Shown in pieces: positions 33,811-42,938 of a stretch of 48,595 bases of DNA (position 1 is its first letter; the number at the start of each line of letters is the position of its first letter). Under the pieces are notes generated by a model. It had not been told where the DNA came from, did not search any database, and saw only the letters and a list, made by a program, of their open reading frames with translations. The position numbers and the translations under genes are program-made. Location of the stretch: contig CAJUFA010000026.1 of NCBI GenBank assembly GCA_910585725.1, forward strand, positions 1-48,595, in the 5' to 3' direction. Source of the DNA: an uncultured Dorea sp. GTDB lineage: Bacteria; Bacillota; Clostridia; Lachnospirales; Lachnospiraceae.

Positions 33811-35181
33811 ATGCCAAAAGAGTATAGAACCATACAGGAAGTTGCCGGACCGCTTATGATGGTAAAGGGTGTAGAAGGCGTTGCGTTCGACGAGCTTGGA
33901 GAGATCGAGCTTGCCAATGGCGAGAGACGCCGTTGTAAGGTACTGGAAGTAGACGGAAGCGAAGTTGTCGTACAGCTCTATGAGAATGCTGCCGGTATCA
34001 ACTTAAGTAACAGTAAGGTGCGTTTCCTCGGACGAAGCATGGAGCTTGGAGTTTCCGGCGATATGCTGGGACGTGTCTTCGACGGATTGGGACGTCCGAT
34101 CGACGACGGTCCGGAGATCCTGCCGGAGGAGAGAAGAGATATCAACGGTCTGCCTATGAACCCGGCGGCACGTGTATACCCTGAGGAGTTTATCCAGACA
34201 GGCGTATCTGCAATCGACGGACTGAACACACTGGTACGTGGGCAGAAGCTTCCTATCTTCTCCTGTTCCGGTCTGCCGCATTCACAGCTTGCGGCTCAGA
34301 TCGCAAGACAGGCGAAGGTTCGCGGAACAGACGAGAACTTCGCGGTTGTATTTGCCGCTATGGGTATCACTTTTGAAGAGTCTAACTACTTTATTGAGTC
34401 TTTCAAGGAGACGGGAGCCATTGACAGAACCGTCCTGTTTATCAACCTGGCGAACGACCCGGCCGTAGAGCGTATATCTACTCCGCGTATGGCGCTGACC
34501 GCAGCAGAATACCTTGCATTCGAGAAGGATATGCACGTACTGGTTATCCTGACAGATATTACAAACTATGCGGACGCTCTTCGTGAGATCTCCGCCGCTA
34601 AGAAAGAGGTTCCCGGCCGCCGCGGATATCCTGGATATATGTACACAGACCTTGCAACTATGTATGAGAGAGCCGGACGTCAGAGAGGAAAGAATGGAAG
34701 TATCACCATGATCCCGATCCTTACCATGCCGGAAGACGATAAGACTCACCCGATTCCTGACCTTACCGGATACATCACAGAGGGACAGGTAATCTTAAGC
34801 CGTGAGCTGTACCGTAAAGGTCTTCAGCCACCGATCGACGTACTGCCTTCACTTTCACGTCTGAAAGATAAAGGTATCGGCGAGGGTAAGACGAGGGCGG
34901 ACCATGCCAATACTATGAACCAGTTGTTTGCGGCTTACTCACGTGGTAAGGATGCGAAAGAGCTTATGACCATCCTCGGCGAGGCAGCTCTTACTGAGAT
35001 AGATCTTAAGTATGCGGAATTCGCAGACGCATTTGAGAAAGAGTATGTATCCCAGGGATATAACAATGACCGCTCAATCGAAGAGACATTGGCGATAGGC
35101 TGGAAACTGTTATCCATGCTGCCAAGGGCAGAGCTGAAACGTATCGACGACAAGTTCTTAGATGAATATTATGGTAAATAA
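33811..35181 (+). CDS. ntpB: V-type ATPase subunit B
   Basis: 456 residues. It alternates with A in the head and supplies non-catalytic nucleotide sites. The P-loop is replaced by SCSGLPHSQLAAQIARQ, as usual for B. ITNYADALREISAAKKEVPG-RRGYPGYMYTDL is diagnostic. It begins three bases after the A stop. Confidence 0.96.
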   Translation: MPKEYRTIQEVAGPLMMVKGVEGVAFDELGEIELANGERRRCKVLEVDGSEVVVQLYENAAGINLSNSKVRFLGRSMELGVSGDMLGRVFDGLGRPIDDGPEILPEERRDINGLPMNPAARVYPEEFIQTGVSAIDGLNTLVRGQKLPIFSCSGLPHSQLAAQIARQAKVRGTDENFAVVFAAMGITFEESNYFIESFKETGAIDRTVLFINLANDPAVERISTPRMALTAAEYLAFEKDMHVLVILTDITNYADALREISAAKKEVPGRRGYPGYMYTDLATMYERAGRQRGKNGSITMIPILTMPEDDKTHPIPDLTGYITEGQVILSRELYRKGLQPPIDVLPSLSRLKDKGIGEGKTRADHANTMNQLFAAYSRGKDAKELMTILGEAALTEIDLKYAEFADAFEKEYVSQGYNNDRSIEETLAIGWKLLSMLPRAELKRIDDKFLDEYYGK

Positions 35182-35225
35182 GGAAACATCATGTCGGGAA
35201 TTTTGATATAAGGAGGACCAAGTAA

Positions 35226-35885
35226 ATGGCATCTAAACAGATCACTCCTACCCGTATGGAGCTGACAAAGACGAAAAGAAAGCTGGTTACGGCCAGAAGG
35301 GGCCACAAGCTCCTGAAGGACAAACGTGATGAGTTGATGCGTCAGTTCCTGGATCTGGTTAAGGAGAATATGGCGCTTCGCCAGAAAGTAGAAGCCGGAA
35401 TCCTCTCTGCAAATAAGAACTTTGTTATAGCCAAGGCCGGTATGGATGAGGCAACACTGAATACAGCGCTTATGACGCCGAAACAGGAAGTTAGTCTCGA
35501 GGTGGGCCAGAAGAACGTCATGAGCGTTAATATCCCGGTTTTCGAGACAAAGACAAGAACTGCGGATGCGAACGATATTTATTCCTACGGTTTCGCATTT
35601 ACGTCCAGCGACCTGGACGGCGCCGTAAAATCTTTGGCGGATATTCTGCCGGATATGTTGAAACTTGCGGAGACAGAGAAAGCGTGCCAGCTTATGGCGG
35701 CTGAGATCGAGAAGACCAGACGCCGCGTAAATGCGTTAGAGCACGTTACAATCCCGGAAGCTCAGGCAACGATCAAATATATCACGATGAAACTGGACGA
35801 GAACGAGAGAAGTTCACAGATTCGTCTGATGAAAGTAAAAGATATGATGCTTGAAGAAGCGCATCATTATAGCGAGAGAGAATAA
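35226..35885 (+). CDS. ntpD: V-type ATPase subunit D
   Basis: 219 residues. Long N- and C-terminal helices (TPTRMELTKTKRKLVTARRG; ACQLMAAEIEKTRRRVNALE) form the rotor axle, with a short central hairpin domain. Last gene of the operon. E. hirae has two further genes, ntpH and ntpJ, after ntpD; they are absent here. Confidence 0.94.
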   Translation: MASKQITPTRMELTKTKRKLVTARRGHKLLKDKRDELMRQFLDLVKENMALRQKVEAGILSANKNFVIAKAGMDEATLNTALMTPKQEVSLEVGQKNVMSVNIPVFETKTRTADANDIYSYGFAFTSSDLDGAVKSLADILPDMLKLAETEKACQLMAAEIEKTRRRVNALEHVTIPEAQATIKYITMKLDENERSSQIRLMKVKDMMLEEAHHYSERE

Positions 35886-35887
35886 CT

Positions 35888-35925
35888 AAAAACGCCCTGA
35901 TCCCTCCGTGGATCGGGGCATTTTT
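35888..35925 (+). terminator. V-ATPase operon terminator
   Basis: AAAAACGCCCTGATCC pairs with GGATCGGGGCATTTTT around CTCCGT, with G-U pairs in the middle, and ends in five T residues. It lies three bases after the D stop codon. Confidence 0.9.
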
Positions 35926-35928
35926 AGC

Positions 35929-35957
35929 TAGACTTTTCAATATAACTGCTTTATAAT
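35929..35957 (+). promoter_or_regulatory. Promoter of the SH3b protein gene
   Basis: TAGACT (35929-35934), 17 bp, TATAAT (35952-35957), directly after the V-ATPase terminator. The leader is about 105 bases. Confidence 0.7.
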
Positions 35958-36069
35958 AAATGTGCCGGTACAATCCGGTTTATTTACTGCGGCGTTTTGA
36001 AAGAGATTATGCTGCGGACAGAAGAGAAAAAGGGATAGATATACGGGTGAGGAAGTTTTAGGAGGTCAT

Positions 36070-37335
36070 ATGGAACAGGGCAGAAATACAGGAGAAGACA
36101 GATATACGGGTCCGGGAGGATATTCAGGACAGGGAGGATATCCGGAACAAGGAGGTTTTGGACAACAGAATGGACGTATGGATTGGGGAACGCCGTCTTA
36201 TTCTAATCCTCCGGTCGGAGAGGGATTGAATAAAAAACCGGAGAAGAATAAGTTTATGCTGCCGATCATAATAGGCGGATTTATTTTAGTTATCATTATA
36301 ATCGTAGTCCTTCTTTTATTGGGTTGGAAATTTGTGCTGAACGGCGACAAGGAAGTGGAGACGATAGGAGATTACTATGTGACTGGCTGCAAAGAGATTA
36401 TGAAGGTTCGCGAGGAAGAGGATAAAGAGAGTAAAGTCGTGACGAAGCTTGACAATGGGGAAAAGGTTTCCCTGATTGAAAAGAGCGAGGGCAATTATTG
36501 GAAGGTGTATATAGAAGCCGAAGAAGTGACGGGTTATGTTGATTATCACTATCTGACCAATAAAAGCGACGCGGTAATGGAGCCGGTAACGAGGTATGTC
36601 AATATAAAGAAAGAGGAATCGCTGTCTATATTAAGCACACCGGATAGCGACGGAGCGTCTCTTGGCGTGGTCAAAAGAGGGGATGAAGTAATAGTTTTAG
36701 CGAAACCTGACGATACATATTCTTATATTTATGCGGCGGATGAAAGCGCATATGGTTATGTAGAAAAGAGTAAGCTGTCTGAAGACGAGATCAAAGACGA
36801 GCCTGCTAAGGAAGACTCAAAAGAAGATAAAAAGGAGGATGACAAGGCAAATACCGCCCAGCCTTCGGCGGATGTATTGGGAGCCGGCAGTCCTCCGGCA
36901 AATTATCAGGGAATATATTATGTCAAAGTAGCAAAAGGATATCTTGCGCTTCGTAATGCGAAAGCATTTGACACGTCGAATGAAATCGGCAAAATGTACA
37001 ATGGAGATTATGTACAGGCGATTCGGACAAACGAGACTTATTGGTATGTATACAGTCCCAGCCTTGGAGCATATGGTTACACGAACAGCGAATATCTTGT
37101 TTCATCTACCAGCAGCGCGGCTTCTTCTTACAGAGATATATATTATGCAAATGTTGCTTCCGGTTATCTTGCGCTTCGTGATGCTCAGGCGTACGATTCG
37201 TCCAATGAAATAGGCAAGATTGCGAATGGACAGGAGGTTATTGTTATTGATTCGTCAAGCGGTACGTATTGGTATGTATATGTGCCGGCTTTGAATGATT
37301 ATGGTTATGTCAACAGCGAATATCTCAGGAGGTAA
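36070..37335 (+). CDS. Membrane-anchored protein with four SH3b-like domains
   Basis: 421 residues. The cytosolic N-terminus is Gly/Tyr/Gln-rich with GGY repeats (1-60). One membrane helix follows (about 62-86, LPIIIGGFILVIIIIVVLLL). Outside the membrane are SH3-like units: two diverged ones (YYVTGCKEIMKVREEEDKES; VTRYVNIKKEESLSILSTPD), an acidic Lys/Asp linker, and two close copies (GYLALRNAKAFDTSNEIGKM and GYLALRDAQAYDSSNEIGKI). SH3b domains bind cell-wall peptides. No catalytic domain is present, so it may be a wall sensor or scaffold. The next gene, a serine enzyme, starts three bases after its stop. Confidence 0.85.
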   Translation: MEQGRNTGEDRYTGPGGYSGQGGYPEQGGFGQQNGRMDWGTPSYSNPPVGEGLNKKPEKNKFMLPIIIGGFILVIIIIVVLLLLGWKFVLNGDKEVETIGDYYVTGCKEIMKVREEEDKESKVVTKLDNGEKVSLIEKSEGNYWKVYIEAEEVTGYVDYHYLTNKSDAVMEPVTRYVNIKKEESLSILSTPDSDGASLGVVKRGDEVIVLAKPDDTYSYIYAADESAYGYVEKSKLSEDEIKDEPAKEDSKEDKKEDDKANTAQPSADVLGAGSPPANYQGIYYVKVAKGYLALRNAKAFDTSNEIGKMYNGDYVQAIRTNETYWYVYSPSLGAYGYTNSEYLVSSTSSAASSYRDIYYANVASGYLALRDAQAYDSSNEIGKIANGQEVIVIDSSSGTYWYVYVPALNDYGYVNSEYLRR

Positions 37336-37338
37336 CGG

Positions 37339-38391
37339 ATGAGTAGGCGTAGATGGATCGCGTTTGCAGTTATTGTATTGTTGATAGAGTTGGCGGCATT
37401 GACAGCTGTTATAATCTTCAAAAAGCATGCTGATGCAGCGGTTACCCCAAAAAAAGCATCTGTGATCGAAGGAAGTGTGATAGACGTTACAGAAGCTGCA
37501 GATGGCGGCAAGAGCAAAGAAGAGAAAGAGCAAGCTAAGGAATCTACGCAGGCAGAACAGGATTCGGTATCTGAGGAACATCTCCCTGCAGATACCGGGC
37601 AGTCTTCGGAGTCCGTATCTTCGGAAGCGGCCCAGGCAGAACAAGATTCTTCGGATGCAGGACGCGCAGGTGTGTCGGAGATACAGAACGGACTTCAGAA
37701 TCTGATCAATACAGAGTATCAGGCAGGGGGTAAAGTTGCGGTCTGCACCGGAAGAGCAGACGAAAGTGATATGGCTATGATCAATGGTGGAGCGATGCAG
37801 GCGGCAAGCTTGATCAAGTTATATGTGGCTGGATGTGTATATGAAAATTACGGGACTGTTAGCTCACAAGAGTCTTATAGCGGAGAGACGGAATCTTTGC
37901 TGAGCGTCATGATAACAGTCAGCGATAATACCGCCTGCAATACGCTGGTGACCAGATTAGGAAACGGAGACGCGCAGGCGGGAATGGCAAAGGTGAATCA
38001 GTATTGTGCGAATCACGGCTTTTCTGATACGCATATGGGACGGCTGATGCTGCAGCCTAATGACGTAGACGATAACTATACGTCTGTCTATGATTGCTGC
38101 AATTATCTCAAGCTGGCGAATGCCGGACAGTTGGAGGGAGCGTCGCGTGTCCTTGGATATATGCAGCAGCAGCAGCGCAGAAGTAAGATCCCCGCGGGTA
38201 TTCCGTCAGGTGTAACAGTGGGAAATAAGACGGGTGAATTGTCTGACGTAGAGAATGATGCGGCGATTGTATATGGCGGAGGAGGTACTTTTGTATTATG
38301 CGTAATGTCGGAAGATTTGTCGGATAATTACGGCGCACAGAGATTTATATCGAGAACATCCGGCGTGGTATATGATTTTATGGAAAATTAA
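37339..38391 (+). CDS. Membrane-anchored PBP-like serine enzyme, copy 1
   Basis: 350 residues: a membrane helix (about 7-27), a Ser/Glu/Gln-rich extracellular linker to about 110, then a class A beta-lactamase-fold domain. The three active-site motifs are S157-L-I-K160, S195-D-N197 and K297-T-G299. The omega-loop Glu-x-x-Leu-Asn needed by class A beta-lactamases for deacylation is not seen; the region reads RLMLQPNDVDDNYTS. A D,D-carboxypeptidase, transpeptidase or esterase acting on the wall is more likely than a beta-lactamase. A paralogue follows two genes later. Confidence 0.82.
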   Translation: MSRRRWIAFAVIVLLIELAALTAVIIFKKHADAAVTPKKASVIEGSVIDVTEAADGGKSKEEKEQAKESTQAEQDSVSEEHLPADTGQSSESVSSEAAQAEQDSSDAGRAGVSEIQNGLQNLINTEYQAGGKVAVCTGRADESDMAMINGGAMQAASLIKLYVAGCVYENYGTVSSQESYSGETESLLSVMITVSDNTACNTLVTRLGNGDAQAGMAKVNQYCANHGFSDTHMGRLMLQPNDVDDNYTSVYDCCNYLKLANAGQLEGASRVLGYMQQQQRRSKIPAGIPSGVTVGNKTGELSDVENDAAIVYGGGGTFVLCVMSEDLSDNYGAQRFISRTSGVVYDFMEN

Positions 38392-38424
38392 AATATACGA
38401 GAAGCAGAGTAGATTGGTAAGGGG

Positions 38425-38452
38425 TTGTTGGAAAATTTCATGTTCATACAAT
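38425..38452 (+). promoter_or_regulatory. Possible amidase promoter
   Basis: TTGTTG (38425-38430), 16 bp, TACAAT (38447-38452). The -10 overlaps the left arm of an inverted repeat, ACAATATA (38448-38455) with TATATTGT (38484-38491), which could act as an operator. Both are weak calls. Confidence 0.4.
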
Positions 38453-38545
38453 ATAGTGACATTAAGTGTGAATGTTTGTGCCATATATTGTGAGAAAATG
38501 TTTTCCGGCAGCTCCTTTTTATGGAAAATGTAAAGGAAGATCAGG

Positions 38546-39481
38546 ATGAAGATCATTCATAAGTGGTTGATTGGGATATTGGCAGCGCTGGCGGCGGCGC
38601 TTTTGGCAGGCGTCTTTTTTCAGGTGAAAGTGACGTTGGATATGCGAAAAGAGGTCTCCGCGATGAAAACACAGAAAAAATCGTTGGAACTTGACATAAA
38701 AAAAGAAGAAGAATCTCTGGTATTAGAACAGGTAATGTCGGAGGAAGAAGATAAGGAGCAAGGCGGAGCGGAACAGGAAGAAGAAGCGGCAGAAGCAGCG
38801 GGAGGAGAAGCGGCGCAGAACGATATGACGGCAGAAGGAAATGGGAAAAAGGTAGCAATTGATCCCGGTCATCAGGGGTATCATATTGATATGAGTGAAT
38901 TGGAACCGGTTGGACCCGATTCGCAGGAAATGAAAGCGAAGGCGACGCAGGGAACAGAGGGGAGATTCACAGGAATACCGGAATATGAGTTAAATCTTAC
39001 GATTTCAAAACAGCTTGCCGAGGAGCTGCAGAAACGGGGCTACGAAGTGATGCTTACCAGGCAGGATAATGATACTGCTATCAGCAACCGGGAACGCGCT
39101 CTTCTGGCAGCCGATTTTGGAGCGGATATCTATCTTCGAATCCATGCAAACGGAAGCGAGAATCCTGATGATAGCGGAGCGTTGACGATGGCGCCGTCTG
39201 CGGAGAATCCGTATATTGCCCAATTGCATGATAAGAGTTATGCGTTGGGAGAGGCGGTAATTAACGCATATTGCCAGTCATGCGGCCTTTCAAACAGAGG
39301 AGTTATGCTTGCAGATAATATGTCCGGGACGAACTGGAGTAAGGTGCCGGTCATAATTTTGGAGATGGGGTTTATGACGAATCGGAGCGACGATACAAAA
39401 ATGCAGAATGCTGAATTTCAGGTACAGATGGTGCAGGGAATAGCAAATGGTATCGATCAGTATTTTGCCGCAGGGAATTAG
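38546..39481 (+). CDS. N-acetylmuramoyl-L-alanine amidase (Amidase_3)
   Basis: 311 residues. A membrane helix (about 7-27) anchors it, then a coiled and acidic linker (30-98), then the zinc amidase domain that cuts peptide stems from glycan strands. Zinc ligands are H109 (IDPGHQG), E146 (GIPEYELNL) and H200 (LRIHANGS). The catalytic glutamate is E273 (ILEMGFMTN). All are present. It lies between two paralogous serine enzymes, the second starting 13 bases after its stop. Confidence 0.93.
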   Translation: MKIIHKWLIGILAALAAALLAGVFFQVKVTLDMRKEVSAMKTQKKSLELDIKKEEESLVLEQVMSEEEDKEQGGAEQEEEAAEAAGGEAAQNDMTAEGNGKKVAIDPGHQGYHIDMSELEPVGPDSQEMKAKATQGTEGRFTGIPEYELNLTISKQLAEELQKRGYEVMLTRQDNDTAISNRERALLAADFGADIYLRIHANGSENPDDSGALTMAPSAENPYIAQLHDKSYALGEAVINAYCQSCGLSNRGVMLADNMSGTNWSKVPVIILEMGFMTNRSDDTKMQNAEFQVQMVQGIANGIDQYFAAGN

Positions 39482-39494
39482 CAGGGAAAGAACG

Positions 39495-40511
39495 ATGAAG
39501 AAAAATACCGGAAGAGAAATGATATTGATCTTGATTTTATTAATACTGATCTTGCTTTGTCTGGTGGGTTTTGTATTTTTACAGCAAGATCAGAAAAAGA
39601 GGTTAGGACAGATAAAAGACTTGAAAGAAGAGATACAGCTCCTGGAAGAAAAACGGATGCAGATGATATATGATCGCGAAGAGCTTGAGATGAAGCAAGA
39701 CGAGATAGCAGATAACGTGGAGGATAATGCAGAACAGGCGGCAGAAAACACAGAAGCGGCATCTCCTTCGCCGGACGAAGGGACTCCGGCGCCTGTGAAT
39801 TTAGATGCGGTACGGGAAAATATTCAGGCGAATATATCAGGAAGAGTAGAAGCAGGAGAGACGTGGCAGGTGTATGCCTGTCGTTTGTCAGACCAGGCGG
39901 AAGAAATGATCGGCAGTGGAAGAATGACGGCTGCCAGTCTGATCAAGCTCTATATTATGGGAGCTGTGTATGAAAATTATGAGGCTGTAACGACCCAGAA
40001 CGGGAAGGAGACGGTGGACGGACTTTTAAGGTCGATGATTACGGTCAGTGATAATGATGCAGCCAATACGTTAACGGATATGTTGGGGAATGGAGATCCC
40101 GTGGCAGGAAGATCAGTAGTGAATGAATATTGCAGCAGAAACGGTTATACGGATTCAGACATGGGAAGGATGCTGTTGGAGACGGGTACAGACCGGGAAA
40201 ATTATACATCTGTGAGAGACTGCGGCATGTTTCTTAAGAGAGTTTATCAGGGGGAGATTCCGTATGGAGAAGATATGATGAATCTTCTAAAACAACAAGA
40301 GAGAAGGGGAAAGATACCCGCCGGCGTGGCTCAGGGAGTTGTGGTGGCGAATAAAACGGGTGAGTTAGATCGTGTAGAAAATGATGCGGCAATTGTTTTT
40401 AAAGATAATAATCCATATATTCTGTGTGTAATGTCGGAGAATGTAAATGACGCGGCGGCAGCGAGACAGACAATTGTTAACATCTCGTCAGGTGTGTACA
40501 ATAATATGTGA
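39495..40511 (+). CDS. Membrane-anchored PBP-like serine enzyme, copy 2
   Basis: 338 residues from the ATG at 39495 (AGGGAAAG upstream); the longer frame from 39447 overlaps the amidase gene and lacks a site. Membrane helix at about 9-29, a coiled coil (about 35-75), an acidic/proline linker, then the same domain as copy 1: S148-L-I-K151, S185-D-N187, K287-T-G289. The matching segments LIKLY, NYTSV, KIPAG and VENDAAIV show it is a paralogue. The omega-loop region reads RMLLETGTDRENYTS, again without the Glu-x-x-Leu-Asn pattern. Confidence 0.82.
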   Translation: MKKNTGREMILILILLILILLCLVGFVFLQQDQKKRLGQIKDLKEEIQLLEEKRMQMIYDREELEMKQDEIADNVEDNAEQAAENTEAASPSPDEGTPAPVNLDAVRENIQANISGRVEAGETWQVYACRLSDQAEEMIGSGRMTAASLIKLYIMGAVYENYEAVTTQNGKETVDGLLRSMITVSDNDAANTLTDMLGNGDPVAGRSVVNEYCSRNGYTDSDMGRMLLETGTDRENYTSVRDCGMFLKRVYQGEIPYGEDMMNLLKQQERRGKIPAGVAQGVVVANKTGELDRVENDAAIVFKDNNPYILCVMSENVNDAAAARQTIVNISSGVYNNM

Positions 40512-40527
40512 TAATTAGGAAAATAGA

Positions 40528-40557
40528 TTGACATGTAAGAAGTAAAAGTTGTAGAAT
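40528..40557 (+). promoter_or_regulatory. Promoter of the NlpC/P60-3D gene
   Basis: Perfect TTGACA (40528-40533), 18 bp, TAGAAT (40552-40557). Transcription would begin about 20 bases before the TTG start, so the leader is very short. Confidence 0.65.
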
Positions 40558-40584
40558 AGCAGACACAGAAGGAAGTGGTATGTA

Positions 40585-42876
40585 TTGAATTATCAAAGAA
40601 AATTAATCAGAAAAGTATGTGTTGTCGGAGTGTCAAGTGCGTTAATTGCGAGTATGGGCGCAATGGATCCAACGACAGCATTTCCAGAGGGTCATGTTCT
40701 TGCGGCTGAGGTCGAAGAGGAGAAATTCTGGGAAGACATGACGGAAGAAGAGCGTATGGCTTTGCCGGAGGAGGAGAGGGAACGTCTGAAAGCAGAGGCA
40801 GAAAAGCGCGCGGAGGAAGTAAGACTCTGGGAGAGTATGACGGAAGAAGAGCGTATGGCTTTGCCGGAGGAAGAGAGGGAGCGCCTTAGGGAACTGGCGG
40901 AAAAGGCAATGGAACGCGGGGAAGGAGCCGGAACGGAGGGACAGGGGCCGGAAGACGGATCTGGTACTTTGGACAACCCAGAGAATTCGGATCCAGAGAA
41001 CGAGACAGGGAATCCAGAGAATCCAGGCGAAGAAGATGTGGTTGGGAACCCGGAAGATGGAGTCGAAGGCGGAGAGTCCGACGATTTGGAAAACCCGGAT
41101 GAAGAAGCTGAAGACGGAGATATGACAGACCCGAAGGATCCGGACGGAGATGATATGAACCAGGATTCGGAGGATACGAATGAAGATGATGCGGGTACGG
41201 ATTCGGTAGTATCGGATGGAGAAGCCGGGATTGAAGATACAGCCGGGACAGAGAATATGATCGTAGAAGATGAAACCGGCGCGTCAGAGGAAACAGAAGT
41301 ATCGGATGGTCCAGCCGAGGCTGATGTCAGTGATATTTCTGACGACCAGGCAGATAATGCAGCGGAGGAAATACTGCCCGGGAAGATCAGTAATGAAGAA
41401 TTGATATCGAGCCAGCAGATTGTGAAACTTCCGGAGATCGTGGAGAATTTTCATTTCTGGACAGTAGCCAGAAAGTATGCATTTGCAAAAGAAGATATCA
41501 TGATTCGTGAACAACCGCTTGAAGAAGATGCCGACGGAGATAAGGTCAGGTTCATCGGTAGAATTGATTCGGATGGTCTGCTGTACATATTAGAAGAAAA
41601 AGACGGATGGTATTATGTGGAATCCGGTAAAGTCAGAGGATTTGTGAAGGATAAGGATGTTCTCACAGGTGATAAAGCGGACAAACTGTTGAAGAAATAT
41701 CAGAAAAAAGCCCGAAAACAGGCAAAAAAGACAAAGTCGGAGTATAACGGGATCGAAAGTATAGCGCCTATGGCGGAAGAGTTAGTTCGTTTCCAGGAGA
41801 ATAAAGCATTTACTTATCTGAGAGCGACTGTGAACCAGACGGTGATAGAGAAGAATTATGCTCTTTCGTCGGATGGAGAGGTTGAGGTTAAGGAAGATAA
41901 GAGTATAGATAGTCGTACGGTTGGTATAATTCCTTCAGGCGGATTATGTTATATTCTTGAAGACAAAGATCAGGACTGGATTTATATAGAGTCCGAGGAT
42001 GTTCGGGGATTTGTGGAAGGCCAGAGCATCGTGTCGGGAAAAGAGGTCGCGAAAGCGGTAGAGGAGAAGGGCGAGCAGGGGTACGTTTTTGCAAAGGAAG
42101 CCGTAAAACCTGAGGAAAACATGGCGTATTATTATACGTTGACGTCCACCCAGCCTGGAATTCCAAGCGGTGAGATACGAAAATCTATGATAGAATATGC
42201 GGCGCAGTTTATCGGAAATCCATATGTATGGGGCGGTACGAGTCTGACGAAAGGGGCGGATTGTTCGGGATTCGTGCAGAGTATCTATAAGCAGTATGGA
42301 TATGAGCTTCCAAGAGTAGCCTGTGATCAGGCGCAGTACGGGGTGAAGGTTCCGGTGGAAGATGCTTTGCCGGGAGATTTGATTTTCTATGCGAAGGATG
42401 GTTATGTTCATCATGTGGTAATGTATGCAGGAGAAGGTAAGACAATCGAGGCAATGAGTTCAAATGCAGGAATTGTCCAGGCGGACTTAAAAAAAGGAGA
42501 CGCCGTATGGGCGACACGTATTCTTGATGATAACGGCTATTCGATAGGAAATATCGGTGAGGTTAATGCGACGGAGGATATGTATGGTCTGAATCTCGGA
42601 AAGTTTAAGCTGACATATTATTGCTCTTGTGAATTATGCTGTGATGTGGAAACGGGTATCACAGCGACCGGCGCTCCGGTCGTAGAGGGAAGGACGATTG
42701 CGGTAGATCCAAGTGTGATTCCTTATGGAACCCAGATTATCATAGGCGGTCATATCTTTACGGCAGAAGATTGCGGAGGGGCGATCAAAGGAAACAGAAT
42801 AGACGTTTATGTGAATAGTCATCAGAGAGCATTGGAATTAGGCGTGAATTATGCCGATGTATATTTAAAGAAATAG
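40585..42876 (+). CDS. Secreted SH3b-NlpC/P60-3D cell-wall hydrolase
   Basis: 763 residues from TTG at 40585 with GGAAG upstream. A signal peptide (cut likely after ...HVLAA, about 41) is followed by two 33-residue Glu-rich repeats (48-113), a long Asp/Glu/Asn-rich stretch (to about 265), two SH3b-like domains (about 295-360 and 408-480), an NlpC/P60 peptidase (535-648; C560 in GADCSGF, histidine in YVHHVVMY), and a C-terminal 3D domain (672-763; D708, D729, D740). NlpC/P60 cuts stem peptides. 3D domains occur in lytic transglycosylases of the MltA/RpfB type. Two hydrolase-type domains in one chain is unusual. Confidence 0.9.
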   Translation: MNYQRKLIRKVCVVGVSSALIASMGAMDPTTAFPEGHVLAAEVEEEKFWEDMTEEERMALPEEERERLKAEAEKRAEEVRLWESMTEEERMALPEEERERLRELAEKAMERGEGAGTEGQGPEDGSGTLDNPENSDPENETGNPENPGEEDVVGNPEDGVEGGESDDLENPDEEAEDGDMTDPKDPDGDDMNQDSEDTNEDDAGTDSVVSDGEAGIEDTAGTENMIVEDETGASEETEVSDGPAEADVSDISDDQADNAAEEILPGKISNEELISSQQIVKLPEIVENFHFWTVARKYAFAKEDIMIREQPLEEDADGDKVRFIGRIDSDGLLYILEEKDGWYYVESGKVRGFVKDKDVLTGDKADKLLKKYQKKARKQAKKTKSEYNGIESIAPMAEELVRFQENKAFTYLRATVNQTVIEKNYALSSDGEVEVKEDKSIDSRTVGIIPSGGLCYILEDKDQDWIYIESEDVRGFVEGQSIVSGKEVAKAVEEKGEQGYVFAKEAVKPEENMAYYYTLTSTQPGIPSGEIRKSMIEYAAQFIGNPYVWGGTSLTKGADCSGFVQSIYKQYGYELPRVACDQAQYGVKVPVEDALPGDLIFYAKDGYVHHVVMYAGEGKTIEAMSSNAGIVQADLKKGDAVWATRILDDNGYSIGNIGEVNATEDMYGLNLGKFKLTYYCSCELCCDVETGITATGAPVVEGRTIAVDPSVIPYGTQIIIGGHIFTAEDCGGAIKGNRIDVYVNSHQRALELGVNYADVYLKK
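40726..40923 (+). repeat. Two 99-bp tandem repeats in the NlpC gene
   Basis: Two 33-codon units, each starting FW or LW and containing MTEEERMALPEEERERL. The central 40 or so bases are nearly identical, which points to recent duplication. Confidence 0.85.
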
Positions 42877-42888
42877 AAAGAAGAATAG

Positions 42889-42924
42889 ACAAAAGAGACA
42901 GCAGAGTTCTGCTGTCTCTTTTGT
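42889..42924 (+). terminator. Terminator after the NlpC/P60-3D gene
   Basis: A perfect 15-bp stem, ACAAAAGAGACAGCA with its complement, around a six-base loop. The right arm is T-rich (CTCTTTTGT). It lies 12 bases after the stop, and the next gene's ribosome site follows at once. Confidence 0.75.
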
Positions 42925-42938
42925 GGGGAGTGAAAGCG

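Noticed and set aside
37339..40511. Beta-lactamase resistance genes
   Set aside because: The fold and three motifs fit, but the omega-loop Glu-x-x-Leu-Asn is missing in both copies and the context is cell-wall turnover.
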